Position numbers and translations under genes: made by a program | Shown: piece by piece, positions 22,398 through 33,621 of the stretch | Layout: each line of letters begins with the position of its first letter | Position numbering within the stretch: the first letter of the stretch is position 1 | Notes under the pieces: generated by a model | The model's database searches: none | Seen by the model: only the letters and a program-made list of their open reading frames with translations | What the model was told of the DNA's origin: nothing | Assembly (NCBI GenBank): GCA_037954665.1 | Contig: JBBMOL010000570.1 | Span: forward strand, 78,501 to 142,500 | Reading direction: 5' to 3' | Origin: Laguncularia racemosa | Taxonomy: Eukaryota > Streptophyta > Magnoliopsida > Myrtales > Combretaceae | DNA length: 64,000 bases

Positions 22398-23225
22398 TGA
22401 TAGAGCCATTTTATACTCAATCTTTATAGTATGAATTGTGTTAATTTATTATTGATTTTATAGAAATCATAAGGAAATGGTACTTAATTTTATTATAGTG
22501 ATAAATCAGGTTAAATGGAGTCAAGAGTGCTAATTCAAGTAAATTAGAGAAGTCATCTATAATTTGGATCAAAGGCAAGGATTTACACCGCCGGAGGAAA
22601 GTACATGGGCGTGTAGTTGAAGTACACGACCGTGTACTTAGTTTTGAAGCCATAGGAAAATACACGGTTGAAGTACACGACCGTATATCTGTCTTGAAGA
22701 ATCACCAGAGGAAGGCATGGCTTGACATCTGGCCGTGGTGGAAGACATGGCACACACTGGACACGGATGAAGAATTGTAGATTATCCACAGAGGAAGACA
22801 CGGCTTGAAATCTTGCCGTGTTATTAGGCGTGCTAGGCGGATGATTATTCACTTCTCGAGATTTACATCAAAAAGGAAAGATATTTTCGTATCTTGCTAG
22901 CTAAAGATCCTCTGCCATTCCCTTAATAATATAAATAGAACTAACCCTAGAGGAGTTTATAATCTTGGAGATCTTGGAGACAAGAAGGAAGGAAGGAGGC
23001 AGAGCAAGGAAACTGGGAACAGAGGCTTATTATGTTTTTACTTTTAATTTTCGTTTTGATGATGAACATGTGTAGCTAAGTAGATTTTCTAGCCAAAGGA
23101 TCATTGATGTTTAATTCTTCACGAATTGTGAGATCTAACTGAGTTGTCTTTAATCTATTCTTTGTTTTTAGATATTTATATATCTTTTGGAAGTTTTGTC
23201 AATATTATCTTTGTTGATTGGTATG
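22398..23225 (+). repeat. Partial Athila-like LTR (A)
   Basis: Starts TGATAGAGCCATTTTATACTC like element B's LTRs and aligns for 828 bases to TTGATTGGTATG, about half the LTR. There it abuts the 5' LTR of B. The second half is absent from the window. Its CACGGC-rich middle resembles solo LTR C more than B, so A is a separate insertion. Confidence 0.85.
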
Positions 23226-24850
23226 TGATAGGGCCATTTTATACTCAATCTTTATAGTATAAATTGTGTTAAATTATTATTGATTTTATAGAAATCATAA
23301 AGAAATGGTACTTTAATTCTATCATCGTGATAAATCAGGTTAAATAGAGTCAAGGATGCTAATTCAAGTATTTTAGAGAAGTCATCTACAACTTGGATCA
23401 AGACAAGGAATTACACCACCGGAGGAAGCACGGTTTGAGGCACGGCCAAGGTTCAAACCGTGTTACACACTGGACAAGAAGGCGAAAATGAGGACTTTGA
23501 ACAGAGAGAGACATGGCTTAAGGCACGGCCGTGGTGGAAGCCGTGGGAGAAACCGTGCTTGAAGCCGTGGTGGAAGCTAGGTGTGCCAAGGAGAAGAAAG
23601 TGTGGAACATCAACCAGATGAAGGCACGACTTGAAATCTAGCCGTGGGTGTAACCGTGGTACATACTGGACACGGATGAAGACTTGTAGATTATGCACAG
23701 ATGAAGGCACGACTTTAAATCTGGCCGTGTGAGTAACCGTGGTACACACTGGGCATGGATGAAGACTTGAAGAATATGCACAGAGGATGGCACGGCTTGA
23801 CCCACGGCCGTGAGGTGGGGCGTGCCAGGCAGACGAATCTTCACTTCTCGAAATCTACTTGGAAAAGGAAAGATATTTTCGTATCTTGCTAGCAAAAGAT
23901 CACATGCTATCCCCCTAACAATATAAATAGAACCAACCCTAGAGGGTTAGGACAACTTTTGAATCTTTGGATCTTGAAGAACCTTGGATCATCTTGGAGG
24001 CAGAGCAAGCAACCGGGTTCATTATGTTTTTACTTTTTATTTTCGTTTTATTGATGAACATGTGTAGCTAAGCTACTTTTCTAGCCAAAGGGTCATAGAT
24101 GTTTAATTCTCCACGAATTGTGAGGTCTAATTGACTTGTATTTATTCTATTCTTTGCTTTCAGGTATTCATATATCTTCTAATCGTTTTGTCATTATTAT
24201 CTTTGTTGATTGGTATGAATAGAGCTCTTCTACTCAATTAGCAAGTTAATATATTGTCAACTAGCACGTCAAATCGGTAATTGTTTGATTGTTCTAGTCT
24301 TAGTGACGCAATAACATGTTTGGTTATAAAAGAGATGATCGAATTCATGTTATGGAGGTATGTGATCATGTTTAAATAGGTTATCTTATAATCTACTGGC
24401 ATGAATTGGTAGTCTCTCTAGATCTTAATGCTATTGATAGATTAAATCCTAAGCGCTTGTCTAAGGGTTGTTTAATCAATAAGAGAAATAATTCAAAGCG
24501 CTTGTTGGAGGTTATCGAGGAAGTAAGGAGAGATAGGTCGTTAGAGCTTGTTAATAACCATAACCAATTTATCTAGAACAAGAATAGAGAACATTTGCAT
24601 CGATGATCAATTCCTAGAATTAAACCATCTTGATTCCTTTGGCTAGGCTTTTACCAATATCTGATTTTCTTACCTTGTTTTACTTTATTTGATTCACAAA
24701 CAAAACCACCCATTTTCCTTTTTCTTATTGTTCTCTTTGAATAGAAATATCTTTACCAATCCCTGTGGATTCGACCCTACTCACCACTATATGCAAATCA
24801 TATAATTGTCTAGGAGTAGGTTTTATTTTTGTTGGATTCGACACCCATCA
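23226..24850 (+). repeat. 5' LTR of B
   Basis: 1625 bp, TGATAGGGCC...ACACCCATCA. The first half holds many CACGGC and GCCGTG words and about two copies of an ~82-base unit (around 23605-23770). The second half is almost identical to the 3' LTR over hundreds of bases, for example 24250-24840 against 29574-30164. Confidence 0.93.
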
Positions 24851-24855
24851 AATTT

Positions 24856-24874
24856 TGGCGCCGTTGCCGGGGAT
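24856..24874 (+). other. Primer binding site of B (tRNA-Asp)
   Basis: TGGCGCCGTTGCCGGGGAT, 5 bases after the LTR, is the exact complement of the 3' end of plant tRNA-Asp(GUC) including CCA. Confidence 0.9.
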
Positions 24875-24901
24875 TGGTGTCAAATTTATTTCTATTCTTG
24901 T

Positions 24902-26557
24902 ATGACTCGTTCTTCTCAGACAGGTGAACTAACTTATAATCCGGAGATTGAGAAGACTCTAAAGAGGTTGCGACAAGAAGCTAGATCGTCCCCCGGACCG
25001 AACTTAGTATCGGACTTGTCAGATTCATCCCTCGATTCTGAAAAAGAGGACGACATGGCAAATCTCGAGAGAACCTTAAGGGAGTTGGCTGCACCGGATG
25101 TGAATCAACAACCACTTTGTATTCACTACCCTGAACTAGCCGTGGAATTCGAATTGAAATCTGGGTTGATACATCTGCTACCTACATTTCATGGTCTTGA
25201 GAATGAAGATCCTCATAAGCATTTGAAAGAGTTCCATATAGTGTGTTCTAGTATGAGGCCGCAAGGAATAACCGACGATCAAATCAAGCTACGCGCTTTT
25301 CCATTTTCTCTAAGTACTAAAGCTAAAGATTGGTTGTTTTATTTGCCTCCAGGTTCTATAACCACATGGACTGATATGGTGAGACTCTTCTTGGATAAAT
25401 TCTTCCCCGCATCCAGAGCCGCTAGTATAAGAAGAGAAATTTGTGTTATAAAACAAAGGGACACCGAGACTCTTCATGAGTGTTGGGAGAGGTTCAAGCA
25501 ATTGTGTGCAAGCTGCCCACAACATGGGATATCCGAACAACTCATCCAATATCTTTACGAAGGCCTACTTCCGATGGAAAGAAAGATGATGGATGCTGCA
25601 AGTGGAGGCGCCATAGTAAACAAAACTCCTGGTCAAGCTAGGGAATTGATCTCCATTATGGCTGCTAATTCACAACAATTTGGGTATAGGCACGATACGT
25701 CTTCAAGGAAGGTAAATGAGGTAAGTGTGTCTAACCTTGAACATCAAATTTCTAATCTTACCTCCCTTGTGCAGCAGCTAGCTCTTGGAAAAACGCAGCA
25801 GGTGAAGGCTTGTGGAATTTGCGCTGCTCCTAATCATCCGACCGACATGTGCCCCACATTGCAAGATGACAATCATGAACACGCCAATGCTGTAGGCGGA
25901 TTTCCAGGACAACCGCAAAGAAAGTATGACCCCTATTCGAATACTTACAATCCTGGATGGAGGGATCATCCTAACTTCCGATATGGCAATAACCCTCAAC
26001 ATGTCCAACAATTCCAGCCAAAGCCATCACACCACGTACCCCAAGCTCCTTCCACTTCAGGTATGCCCCTTGAGGATATTGTTAAGTCTCTAGCTGTGAA
26101 TACCAAAAAATTTCAGGAGGAAACAAAGCAAAGCATTCAAAACTTGGAGCATCAGGTAAGCCAACTTGCTTCAGTTGTCAATAGGTTAGAAACTCAAGGT
26201 AAGTTACCTTCTCAAACTATTCCAAACCCGAAGCAAAGCGTTAATGCCATTACCTTGAGAAGTGGAATAGAATTGCAGGGATCAAATAAGAAAGGAAATC
26301 CGTCTAATCTTGAGGAAGAGACCAAGAAAGAGACTTCGACTCCAAGCCAGCAGGGCGACCAGATTAGCAAGTCTCTAGTTGAGCCATCGAAGGTCACATT
26401 GATACCACCTCCTTTCCCCTCCAGATTAGCGAAATCCAAGAAGGAAGCGGAAGAAAAAGAGATTCTGGAAACGTTTCGTAAAGTCGAGGTAAATATTCCT
26501 TTACTTGATGCAATTAAGCAAATACCGCGCTATACTAGATTCCTCAAGGACTTGTGA
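24902..26557 (+). CDS. Athila-type gag polyprotein of B
   Basis: A 551-codon open frame starting MTRSSQTGELTYNPEIEKTL. The frame stays open upstream to 24806, but the earlier Met lies in the LTR/primer site, so 24902 is chosen. The gag core (about residues 85-265) contains HLLPTFHGLENEDPHKHLKEF, AKDWLFYLPPGSITTW, FLDKFFPASRAA and ETLHECWERFKQLCASCP. A zinc knuckle CGICAAPNHPTDMC (CX2CX4HX4C) follows near residue 303. The C-terminal third is polar with coiled-coil-like heptads. It ends FLKDL then TGA, and the next codons TNKRKLKGNEK continue the family protein, so the TGA is premature. Gag forms the virus-like particle shell in this family. Confidence 0.88.
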   Translation: MTRSSQTGELTYNPEIEKTLKRLRQEARSSPGPNLVSDLSDSSLDSEKEDDMANLERTLRELAAPDVNQQPLCIHYPELAVEFELKSGLIHLLPTFHGLENEDPHKHLKEFHIVCSSMRPQGITDDQIKLRAFPFSLSTKAKDWLFYLPPGSITTWTDMVRLFLDKFFPASRAASIRREICVIKQRDTETLHECWERFKQLCASCPQHGISEQLIQYLYEGLLPMERKMMDAASGGAIVNKTPGQARELISIMAANSQQFGYRHDTSSRKVNEVSVSNLEHQISNLTSLVQQLALGKTQQVKACGICAAPNHPTDMCPTLQDDNHEHANAVGGFPGQPQRKYDPYSNTYNPGWRDHPNFRYGNNPQHVQQFQPKPSHHVPQAPSTSGMPLEDIVKSLAVNTKKFQEETKQSIQNLEHQVSQLASVVNRLETQGKLPSQTIPNPKQSVNAITLRSGIELQGSNKKGNPSNLEEETKKETSTPSQQGDQISKSLVEPSKVTLIPPPFPSRLAKSKKEAEEKEILETFRKVEVNIPLLDAIKQIPRYTRFLKDL

Positions 26558-27199
26558 ACTAACAAAAGGAAGCTAAAAGGTAATGAAAAGATTAGTGTGA
26601 GTGAAAATGTTTTAGCTATTATTCAGAAGAAGCTTCCTCCTAAATGTAAGGACCCAGGTATGTTCGCCATTCCTTGCAAAATAGGTAGTCTTGGAATCGC
26701 TAAAGCCGCGTGTGATCTAGGAGCTTCTATTAATGTCATGCCTTTGTCTGTTTATCAACGTTTAAATGTTGGTCCTTTAAAGGAAACGGGTATTATTGTT
26801 CAACTTGCTGATAGGTCCAATGTTTATCTTGAGGGAGTTCTAGAGGATGTTTTAGTTCAAGTCAATGGGTTGGTTTTTCCTGCTGATTTTTATGTGCATG
26901 ACATGGACGATAGTGATTCTCATACTTCATCACTGATATTATTAGGGTGACCATTCCTTAAGACTTCTAAAACGAAAATCGATGTAAATGATGGCACCCT
27001 CACTATGGAGTTTGATGGTGAAGTGATTAAATTTCATATTTATGATGCCATGAAACACCCTAACGATATCTCCCTTGTTTTTTTTGCAGATGTTATTAAC
27101 CCATCTCCTGTTTTTGTTGCGGATATTATTAACCCATCACCTCAGGCACCAAGGCTGGAATCTAAATCCTTATCCGAATATTTAGCCAGGAACGCCTAG
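26558..27199 (+). pseudogene. Athila-type protease of B, cut by two stops
   Basis: After the TGA the same frame reads ENVLAIIQKKLPPKCKDPG, then CDLGASINVMPLSVYQRL (retropepsin-like D-x-G-A/S), LADRSNVYLEGVLEDVLV and FYVHDM. It breaks again at LLG-TGA-PFLKTSKTK, where the conserved motif is LLGRPF, so CGA has become TGA. Then come MEFDGEVIKFHIYDAMKHP and a direct near-repeat (DVINPSP, DIINPSP). It ends at 27199 with no RT behind it. Restoring these codons would not restore a pol gene, since pol is missing. Confidence 0.85.
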
Positions 27200-28546
27200 C
27201 CAAAGACGTTAAAGAAAGGCGCTTCATGGGAGGCAACCCATGTAAAAAAAAAAAAAAATTGTTTTGCATTAGTTTTGGTTTGTTTTAGTTTAGTTTTGTT
27301 TTAGTTTAGTTTGTTTTGATTTTAGTGTAGTTTTGAACTCTTTGGATCGGCTGCAGCAAGGATACACATCATTAGATGACACTTTCCAAAGCTTAAAGGG
27401 AGCACTCCAATACCAGGGAAGTACCAATATTTCCTTTCTCTTATTTTCTAATGCCCTTTGTGTTGTTAATTCCTCTTCAATTGTGCTAAATTAGGAACAG
27501 TGAGGACATTGTTCAAGCTAAGTATGGGGGAGAGGATAATAAAATATAGAGAATAGAGAACTAACTTATACTCTGAATGTTTGTCCTTAAGCAATTTTAA
27601 GCCAAATTTTTTTCAAAATTATCATGAAATCTAGAGATTGTACTAAATGTTGTAATAAGCATCTACAAAATGTGAAATTGACTTGTTCAAATGTTTTACT
27701 CAGCCACTGCTGTGATTAGAATACATGGTTAAAATTAAGTAGCGAAATCTTTAAGAAACAAATTTACCTTATATTTAGCTTTAGAATTGGAAGTCTAAGA
27801 GTAGGTCGAGTCCTTAAGTGAAAAATAAACAAGTTTACTTCTAGGTTATATTAGCTACTATATACTCTTTGAAAAAAAAAAAAATCAAGCATAGCCATTA
27901 CTCCAATGATTCAAGTAATTGAGTTTAGAGTATTCAAACTTGAATGTTAGCGTGAGGAAGAGTCCGTAGGGGTATCTCAAAACCCGGTCACTTGAGTGAT
28001 GAGCTCGGGATGTGCCGACTCAATGAACTCACTATAACGATAAGGGCGAAAAAAGGCGAAAGTTCATGAAAAGAAGCAGGCAAAAACCCGTCAAAACAGA
28101 TGCTTGAATAAATCAAATGAACGTGAATGTAAACATTCATTGAATAAAACAAGACTAGAAAAGGGAGAAAATCTATGGAAAGAGTTGATACTATATGCTT
28201 TTACTTTATGTTGCAAGGATTATATGTTTGCTAATGTCCAATGAAGTTTAATTGGGTGTTTTTCCTTAGTGGATTAAGTATTTACTTTTGGAATAAAAAT
28301 TCTTTTACTAAACATGAGGATTAAAGTTTGTTTTGTTTAGATTAGCTATTGAATTTTGTCCATAGTAATTTGATCACAGGAAACCAATTGGGTTGAAGTA
28401 GTAGACATTAAATTACAAGTCATGAATTACAAATGAATAAGATGCTTGGAATGATGAAAAGAAAGTTTGTATAATCTATGACAGATTTCTCAATTGATTT
28501 GATGCAAATGCTTGAGGACAAGCAAGAGTTTAAGTGTGGGGGAATT
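27200..28546 (+). other. Non-coding 3' internal region of B
   Basis: Begins with GGCGCTTCATGGGAGGCAACCC, a string I associate with the end of pol in Athila elements, so the pol deletion lies just upstream. The rest is AT-rich without an open frame that looks coding. It ends in the polypurine tract AAGTGTGGGGGAATT immediately before the 3' LTR. Confidence 0.65.
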
Positions 28547-30174
28547 TGATAGAGTCATTTTATACTCAATCTTTATAGTATAAATTGTGTTAAATTATTA
28601 TTGATTTTATAGAAATCATAAGGAAATGGTACTTTAATTCCATCATCGTGATAAATCAGGTTAAATGGAGTCAAGGATGCTAATTCAAGTATTTTAGAGA
28701 AGTCATCTACAACTTGGATCAAGACAAGAAATTACACCACCGGAGGAAGCACGGTTTGAGGCACGGCCAATGTTCAAACCGTGTTACACACTGGACAAGA
28801 AGGCAAAAATGAGGACTTTGAACAGAGAGAGACACGGCTTAAGGCACGACCGTGGTGGAACCCGTGGGAGAAACCGTGCTTGAAGCCGTGGTGGAAGCCA
28901 GGACCAAGGAGAAGAAAGTGTGGAACATCAACCAGATGAAGGCACGGCTTGAAATCTAGCCGTGGGTGTAACCGTGGTACACACTGGACACGGATGAAGA
29001 CTTGAAGATTATGTACAGATTAAGGCACGGCTTGAAATCTGGCCGTGTGTCTAACCGTGGTTCACACTGGGTGTGGATGAAGACTTGAAGAATATGCACA
29101 GAGGATGGCATGGCTTGATCCACGGCCGTGTGTTGAGGCGTGCCAGGCAAACGAATCTTCACTTCTCGAAATCTACTTGGAAAAGGAAAGATATTTTCGT
29201 ATCTTGCTAGCAAAAGATCACATGTTATCCATCTAATAGTATAAATAGAGCCAACCCTAGAGGGTAACAACTTTTGAACTTTTGAACTTTGGAATCTTGG
29301 ATCTTGAAGAAGGAAACGCGGAGGCAGAGCAAGCAACCGGGTTCATTATGTTTCTATCTTTTATTTTCGTTTTATTGATGAACATGTGTAGCTAAGCTAC
29401 TTTTCTAGCCAAAGGGTCATAGATGTTTAATTCTCAACGAATTGTGAGGTCTAATTGACTTGTATTTATTCTATTCTTTGCTTTTGGGTATTTATATATC
29501 TTCTAATCGTTTTGTCATTATTATCTTTGTTGATTGGTATGAATAGAGCTCTTCTACTCAATTAACAAGTTAATATATTGTCAACTAGCACGTCAAATCC
29601 GTAATTGTTTGATTGTTCTAGTCTTAGTGACGCAATAACATGTTTGGTTATAAAAGAGATGATTGAATTCATGTTATGGAGGTATGTGATCATGTTTAAA
29701 TAGGTTATCTTATAATCTACTGGCATGAATTGGTAGTCTCTCTAGATCTTAATGCTATTGATAGATTAAATCCTAAGCGCTTGTCTAAGGGTTGTTTAAT
29801 CAATAAGAGAAATAATTCAAAGCGCTTGTCGGAGGTTATCGAGGAAGTAAGGAGAGATAGGTCGTTAGAGCTTGTTAATAACCATAACCAATTTATCTAG
29901 AACAAGAATAGAGAACATTTGCATCGATGATCAATTCCTAGAATTAAACCATCTTGATTCCTTTGGCTAGGCTTTTACCAATATCTGATTTTCTTACCTT
30001 GTTTTACTTTATTTGATTCACAAACAAAACCCCCCATTTTCCTTTTTCTTATTGTTCTCTTTGAATAGAAATATCTTTACCAATCCCTGTGGATTCGACC
30101 CTACTCACCACTATATGTAAATCATATAATTGTCTAGGAGTAGGTTTTATTTTTGTTGGATTCAACACCCATCA
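28547..30174 (+). repeat. 3' LTR of B
   Basis: 1628 bp, TGATAGAGTC...ACACCCATCA, a direct repeat of 23226-24850 with few differences. It ends directly at the truncated RNase H of element F. Confidence 0.93.
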
Positions 30175-31558
30175 GCGTCTGAAAGGCCTTCTCTTGTTGC
30201 TTTCCCCAACTGAACCCCACATTCTTTTTTATTACTTCAGTAAGTGGTGCTGCAATGGTGCTGAAATCCTTCACAAACCTCCTATAAAAGCCTGCTAGTC
30301 CATGGAAACTCCAAACATTACTTACATTAGTTGGACTAGGCCATTCTTGGATCGCACGAATCTTCTCTTCATCAACATGTATTCCCTGTGCACTAACAAT
30401 AAAACCAAGAAACACAAGTTTGTCTATGCAAAAAGTGCACTTTTTGAGGTTAGCATATAATTGCTCCTTTCAAAGCACTTCCAAAACAGCCCTCAAATGA
30501 ATGATATGGTCTTCCAAACTCTTGCTATAAATGAGGATATCATCAAAATAAACTACCACAAATTTGCCAATGAAAGTCCTCAAAACATGGTTCATAAGTC
30601 TCATGAAAGTACTAGGTGCGTTAGTTAAACCGAAAGGCATTACTAACCACTCATATAATTCATATTTTGTCTTAAATGCGGTTTTCCATTCATCACCTTC
30701 TTTCATTCTAATTTGGTGATATCCACTTTTCGAATCAATTTTGGAAAAGACACTAGACCCATGTAACTCATCTAACATATCATCTAAGCAAGGAATAGGA
30801 TGACGATACTTTACCGTGATGTTGTTGATGGCTCGGCAATCAACACACATGCTCCATGACCCATCCTTCTTAGGTACCAAAATCACAGGCACTGCACATG
30901 GGTTCATGCTTTCTCTCACGTACCCCTTCTCCATCAAGTCATTAACCTGCTTTTGAAGTTCTTTTATCTCCTCTGAATTACTCTTATAAGCTGGCTTATT
31001 TGGAATAGATACTCTGGGTACAAGGTCAATCTGGTGCTCAATACCACAAATAGGTGGTAACCCTTTTAGAATGTCCTCAGGGAAGACATCTTCAAAGTCC
31101 TGCACAATAGACACAACCACACTAGGCAAAGAGTTAAGAAGTTTGTTAGTATTCAAACAAGTTTCTTTAAAAACCAGCAACAACATGGGTTGCTTCATCA
31201 CTAACGCTCTCCTCACTACACTCGCTCTTGCCACACAACTCTCCTTTTGCAAGGCTTCACTCTCCTTTTCACTCACCACCAAAGTTGATCCCCCCTCAAC
31301 TTGGCCTCTCACACTCTTTCCAGCCTTTCTCTCTTTTTCCTTTTGATATTGACTTTTGTGTTCCTTTTCTTTTTCTATGTCTTTTACTCTCTCAATCTCC
31401 CTCTGTTTTTCACACACCTTATATTTTGCAAAAGATTGTTGTAGCTGCAACTGATCCTCATACACCTGTTTAGGTGTTAAGGGTTTAAGATTATAACTTT
31501 TGCCATGGTGAACAAGTGTATACTTGTTGTAAAAGCCATCATGAACAACCTTCCTGTC
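30175..31558 (-). pseudogene. F reverse transcriptase and start of RNase H
   Basis: A 331-codon open stretch (31465-30470) starts in a Lys/Glu-rich charged linker (EREIERVKDIEKEKEHKSQ). It carries the full RT palm: PVILVPKKDGSW, FSKIDSKSGYHQIRM, DEWKTAFKTKYELYEWLVMPFGLTNAPSTF and VVVYFDDILIYSK with intact YFDD. After a frame break it continues MFLGFIVSAQGIHVDEEKIRAI and FYRRFVKDFSTIAAPL to KAFQTL, where RNase H is cut at 30175. A stop separates it from the protease. The missing 3' half makes it non-functional. Confidence 0.87.
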
Positions 31559-33113
31559 AAACTACCATGGCCTCCCCAACAACACATGACAAACTTGCAT
31601 CGGTACTACATCGCATAATACCTCATCCCCATACCGACCGATGCGAAAAGCAATTAAGGCTTGCTTACTCACCTTAGTCTCTCCACTATCATTCAGCCAC
31701 TGCAATTTATATGGGTTAGGGTGTTTAGTGGTCTTAAGCCCCAACCTCTCAACAATGAAAGTACTCACTACATTAGTGCAACACCCCCCATCAATGATCA
31801 AACTGCAAATATGGTCACCTAGATAACATCTAGTATGAAAAATATTCTCTCGTTGCACCTCCTCTTCTTCCTTCACCTGCACATTCAAAGCTCGCTTCAC
31901 TACTGCTACTAACTTCCCTGCTGCAGGCTCCTCGTCATCACTAGCATCCTCCAATGGAAGCATATCATCATCTTCACTATCCCCCTCAGTCTCATACTCA
32001 CCATCATCGTGCGGAATCATAACACGTCTATTCGGATATTGACTAGCAATATGGCCTCTGCCTTGGCATTTAAAACATTCAATGTCATGATTTCTAGGAG
32101 TAGAAGAATCAGGTTTACCTTGATTACCAAGAGTAGACCCCCCTTGCTTCTGCTCTCCTTTTGGCTTGGTGGGCAAAGACTTTTCTTCTTTCCTCCAATG
32201 GTTAGTCTTCCAAGTAGATGAACCAACACCTTGTTGAAATCGTGCAGTACTACTACCTTTCCTCCTATGTTAGTTCTCAACCTTTATAGCCATGTGGACC
32301 ATATCTCCCAGTTCCACATAATGCTGTAATTCTACCACATTTTGAATCTCTCTATTTAACCCAACAAGAAACCTCGCCATGATAGCCTCTCTATCCTCCT
32401 CAACATTTGCTCGAATCATAGTAACCTCCATCTCCTTGAAATACTCATCCACACTTCGGCTTCCCTGCTTAAGAGTTTGCAATTTGTTGTGCAATTCACG
32501 ATAGTAATAGGTAGGAACAAACCGCTTCTTCATCACCCTCTTCATCTCTTCCCAAGACTCAATGGGTGGTTCGTCATTCTTTCTCCTATTCAACATCAGT
32601 TGATCCCACCACACTATGGCATAATCTGAAAACTCAATGGCAACAAGCTTCACTTTCTTTCTCCTACTATAATTGTGACAATCAAACACCATCTCTACCT
32701 TCTTCTCCCATTCTAAGTATGCCTCGGGATCATTCTTCCCTTGGAAAGGAGGAATCTTCATCTTTATACTACCCAATTGATTATCCTCTCTATTCATATC
32801 TCCTCTATCTTCCCAATCCTTAGTTCCTCTATTCCTACCACCATAACCTCTATAACTCCCGATAGAAGGTTCATCAAACTCATCATCAGAATTTTCATCT
32901 CCACCCCTTTGTCCTCTCTTAGAACAATTCTCCCTCTTACGCCCTTGAAAGACGTTTTTAGATTGCTCTAGTTTCTACTCCATCGTTTCATGAATTTTTT
33001 CTATTCCCTCCTAAAACATTCTCTTCATCTCACTCCCCAACACCTCAATCACTAACCTAGCATCAAACCCCCCCCCCCCCCCTCTCACCTTCAGGAGAAT
33101 TTTGCCTCGACAT
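31559..33113 (-). pseudogene. F gag and protease
   Basis: The probable start MSRQNSPEGE at 33113 is followed by a 15-base C run (33068-33082; poly-Gly on this strand). The gag core sits in 32797-32270: YLEWEKKVEMVFD, AIVWWDQLML, MKRVMKKRFVP, LKQGSRSVDEYFKEME and MARFLVGLNREIQ. A zinc knuckle near 32080 reads CFKCQGRGHIASQYP, with the last Cys replaced by Tyr. An acidic linker precedes CSLIIDGGCCTNVV (protease active site) and CHVLLGRPW. One frame change (near 32270-32176) and a stop in the early part break the reading. Confidence 0.85.
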
Positions 33114-33605
33114 AGTTCCTGCAATAAAAGGTTAGTACTAACACAAATATATATAGAATTAAACCTCATGATTCGCTCCCTCACGTGTTTCACTCAAATA
33201 AGGATTTCCTGCAATCACTCGTGTATTCTCACAACAGAGATGATATCAACTTACCAATCCCTCTTCTCAGTTCTCTTGGAGCTAACCCAAACCACACCAA
33301 ATTCTTCCGTAGAATTCAAGAACAAACTCACTGGGCTTGAATTTTCCTTTTTTTTCTTTCTTTGTTTTTGTTTTTGTTTTCGTTCTTCTTTTTTTTTTTT
33401 TGTTCCTTTTTTTTTTGTAATAAGATTGATAGAATGAAACTACACTACTCAAGAAACAATTAACACTATGGACTTGAGTATGAAGCGATGGTAATACGAA
33501 ACTTGATATGAACGATTAGAGTTAGGGTTTTGATGTTATCTTTCTCAAACCGAACTGATGTTTAACAAACCTAGTCTCAAAATGAACTGATGTTTAACAA
33601 ACCTA

Positions 33606-33618
33606 GGCTCTGATACCA
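33606..33618 (-). other. Primer binding site of F (tRNA-iMet, perfect)
   Basis: The minus strand reads TGGTATCAGAGCC, the exact complement of the initiator tRNA-Met 3' end. It lies 3 bases from the LTR end at 33622. The region 33114-33605 between it and gag is non-coding leader, with poly-T tracts near 33390. Confidence 0.85.
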
Positions 33619-33621
33619 AAC

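Larger units (their letters stand above)
23226..30174 (+). mobile_element. Athila-like LTR retrotransposon B, lacking RT, RNase H and integrase
   Basis: 6.95 kb with two long, very similar LTRs (23226-24850 and 28547-30174), a perfect tRNA-Asp primer site, gag, protease, a non-coding 3' section and a purine tract (GTGTGGGGGAATT) before the 3' LTR. Athila is a Ty3/gypsy lineage; the class call rests on the primer site, the gag and protease style, and the GGCGCTTCATGGGAGGCAACCC string at 27220-27241. RT through integrase, expected after the protease, is completely absent, so B is non-autonomous. Flanks GTATG and GCGTC do not match, so there is no TSD. Confidence 0.9.
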
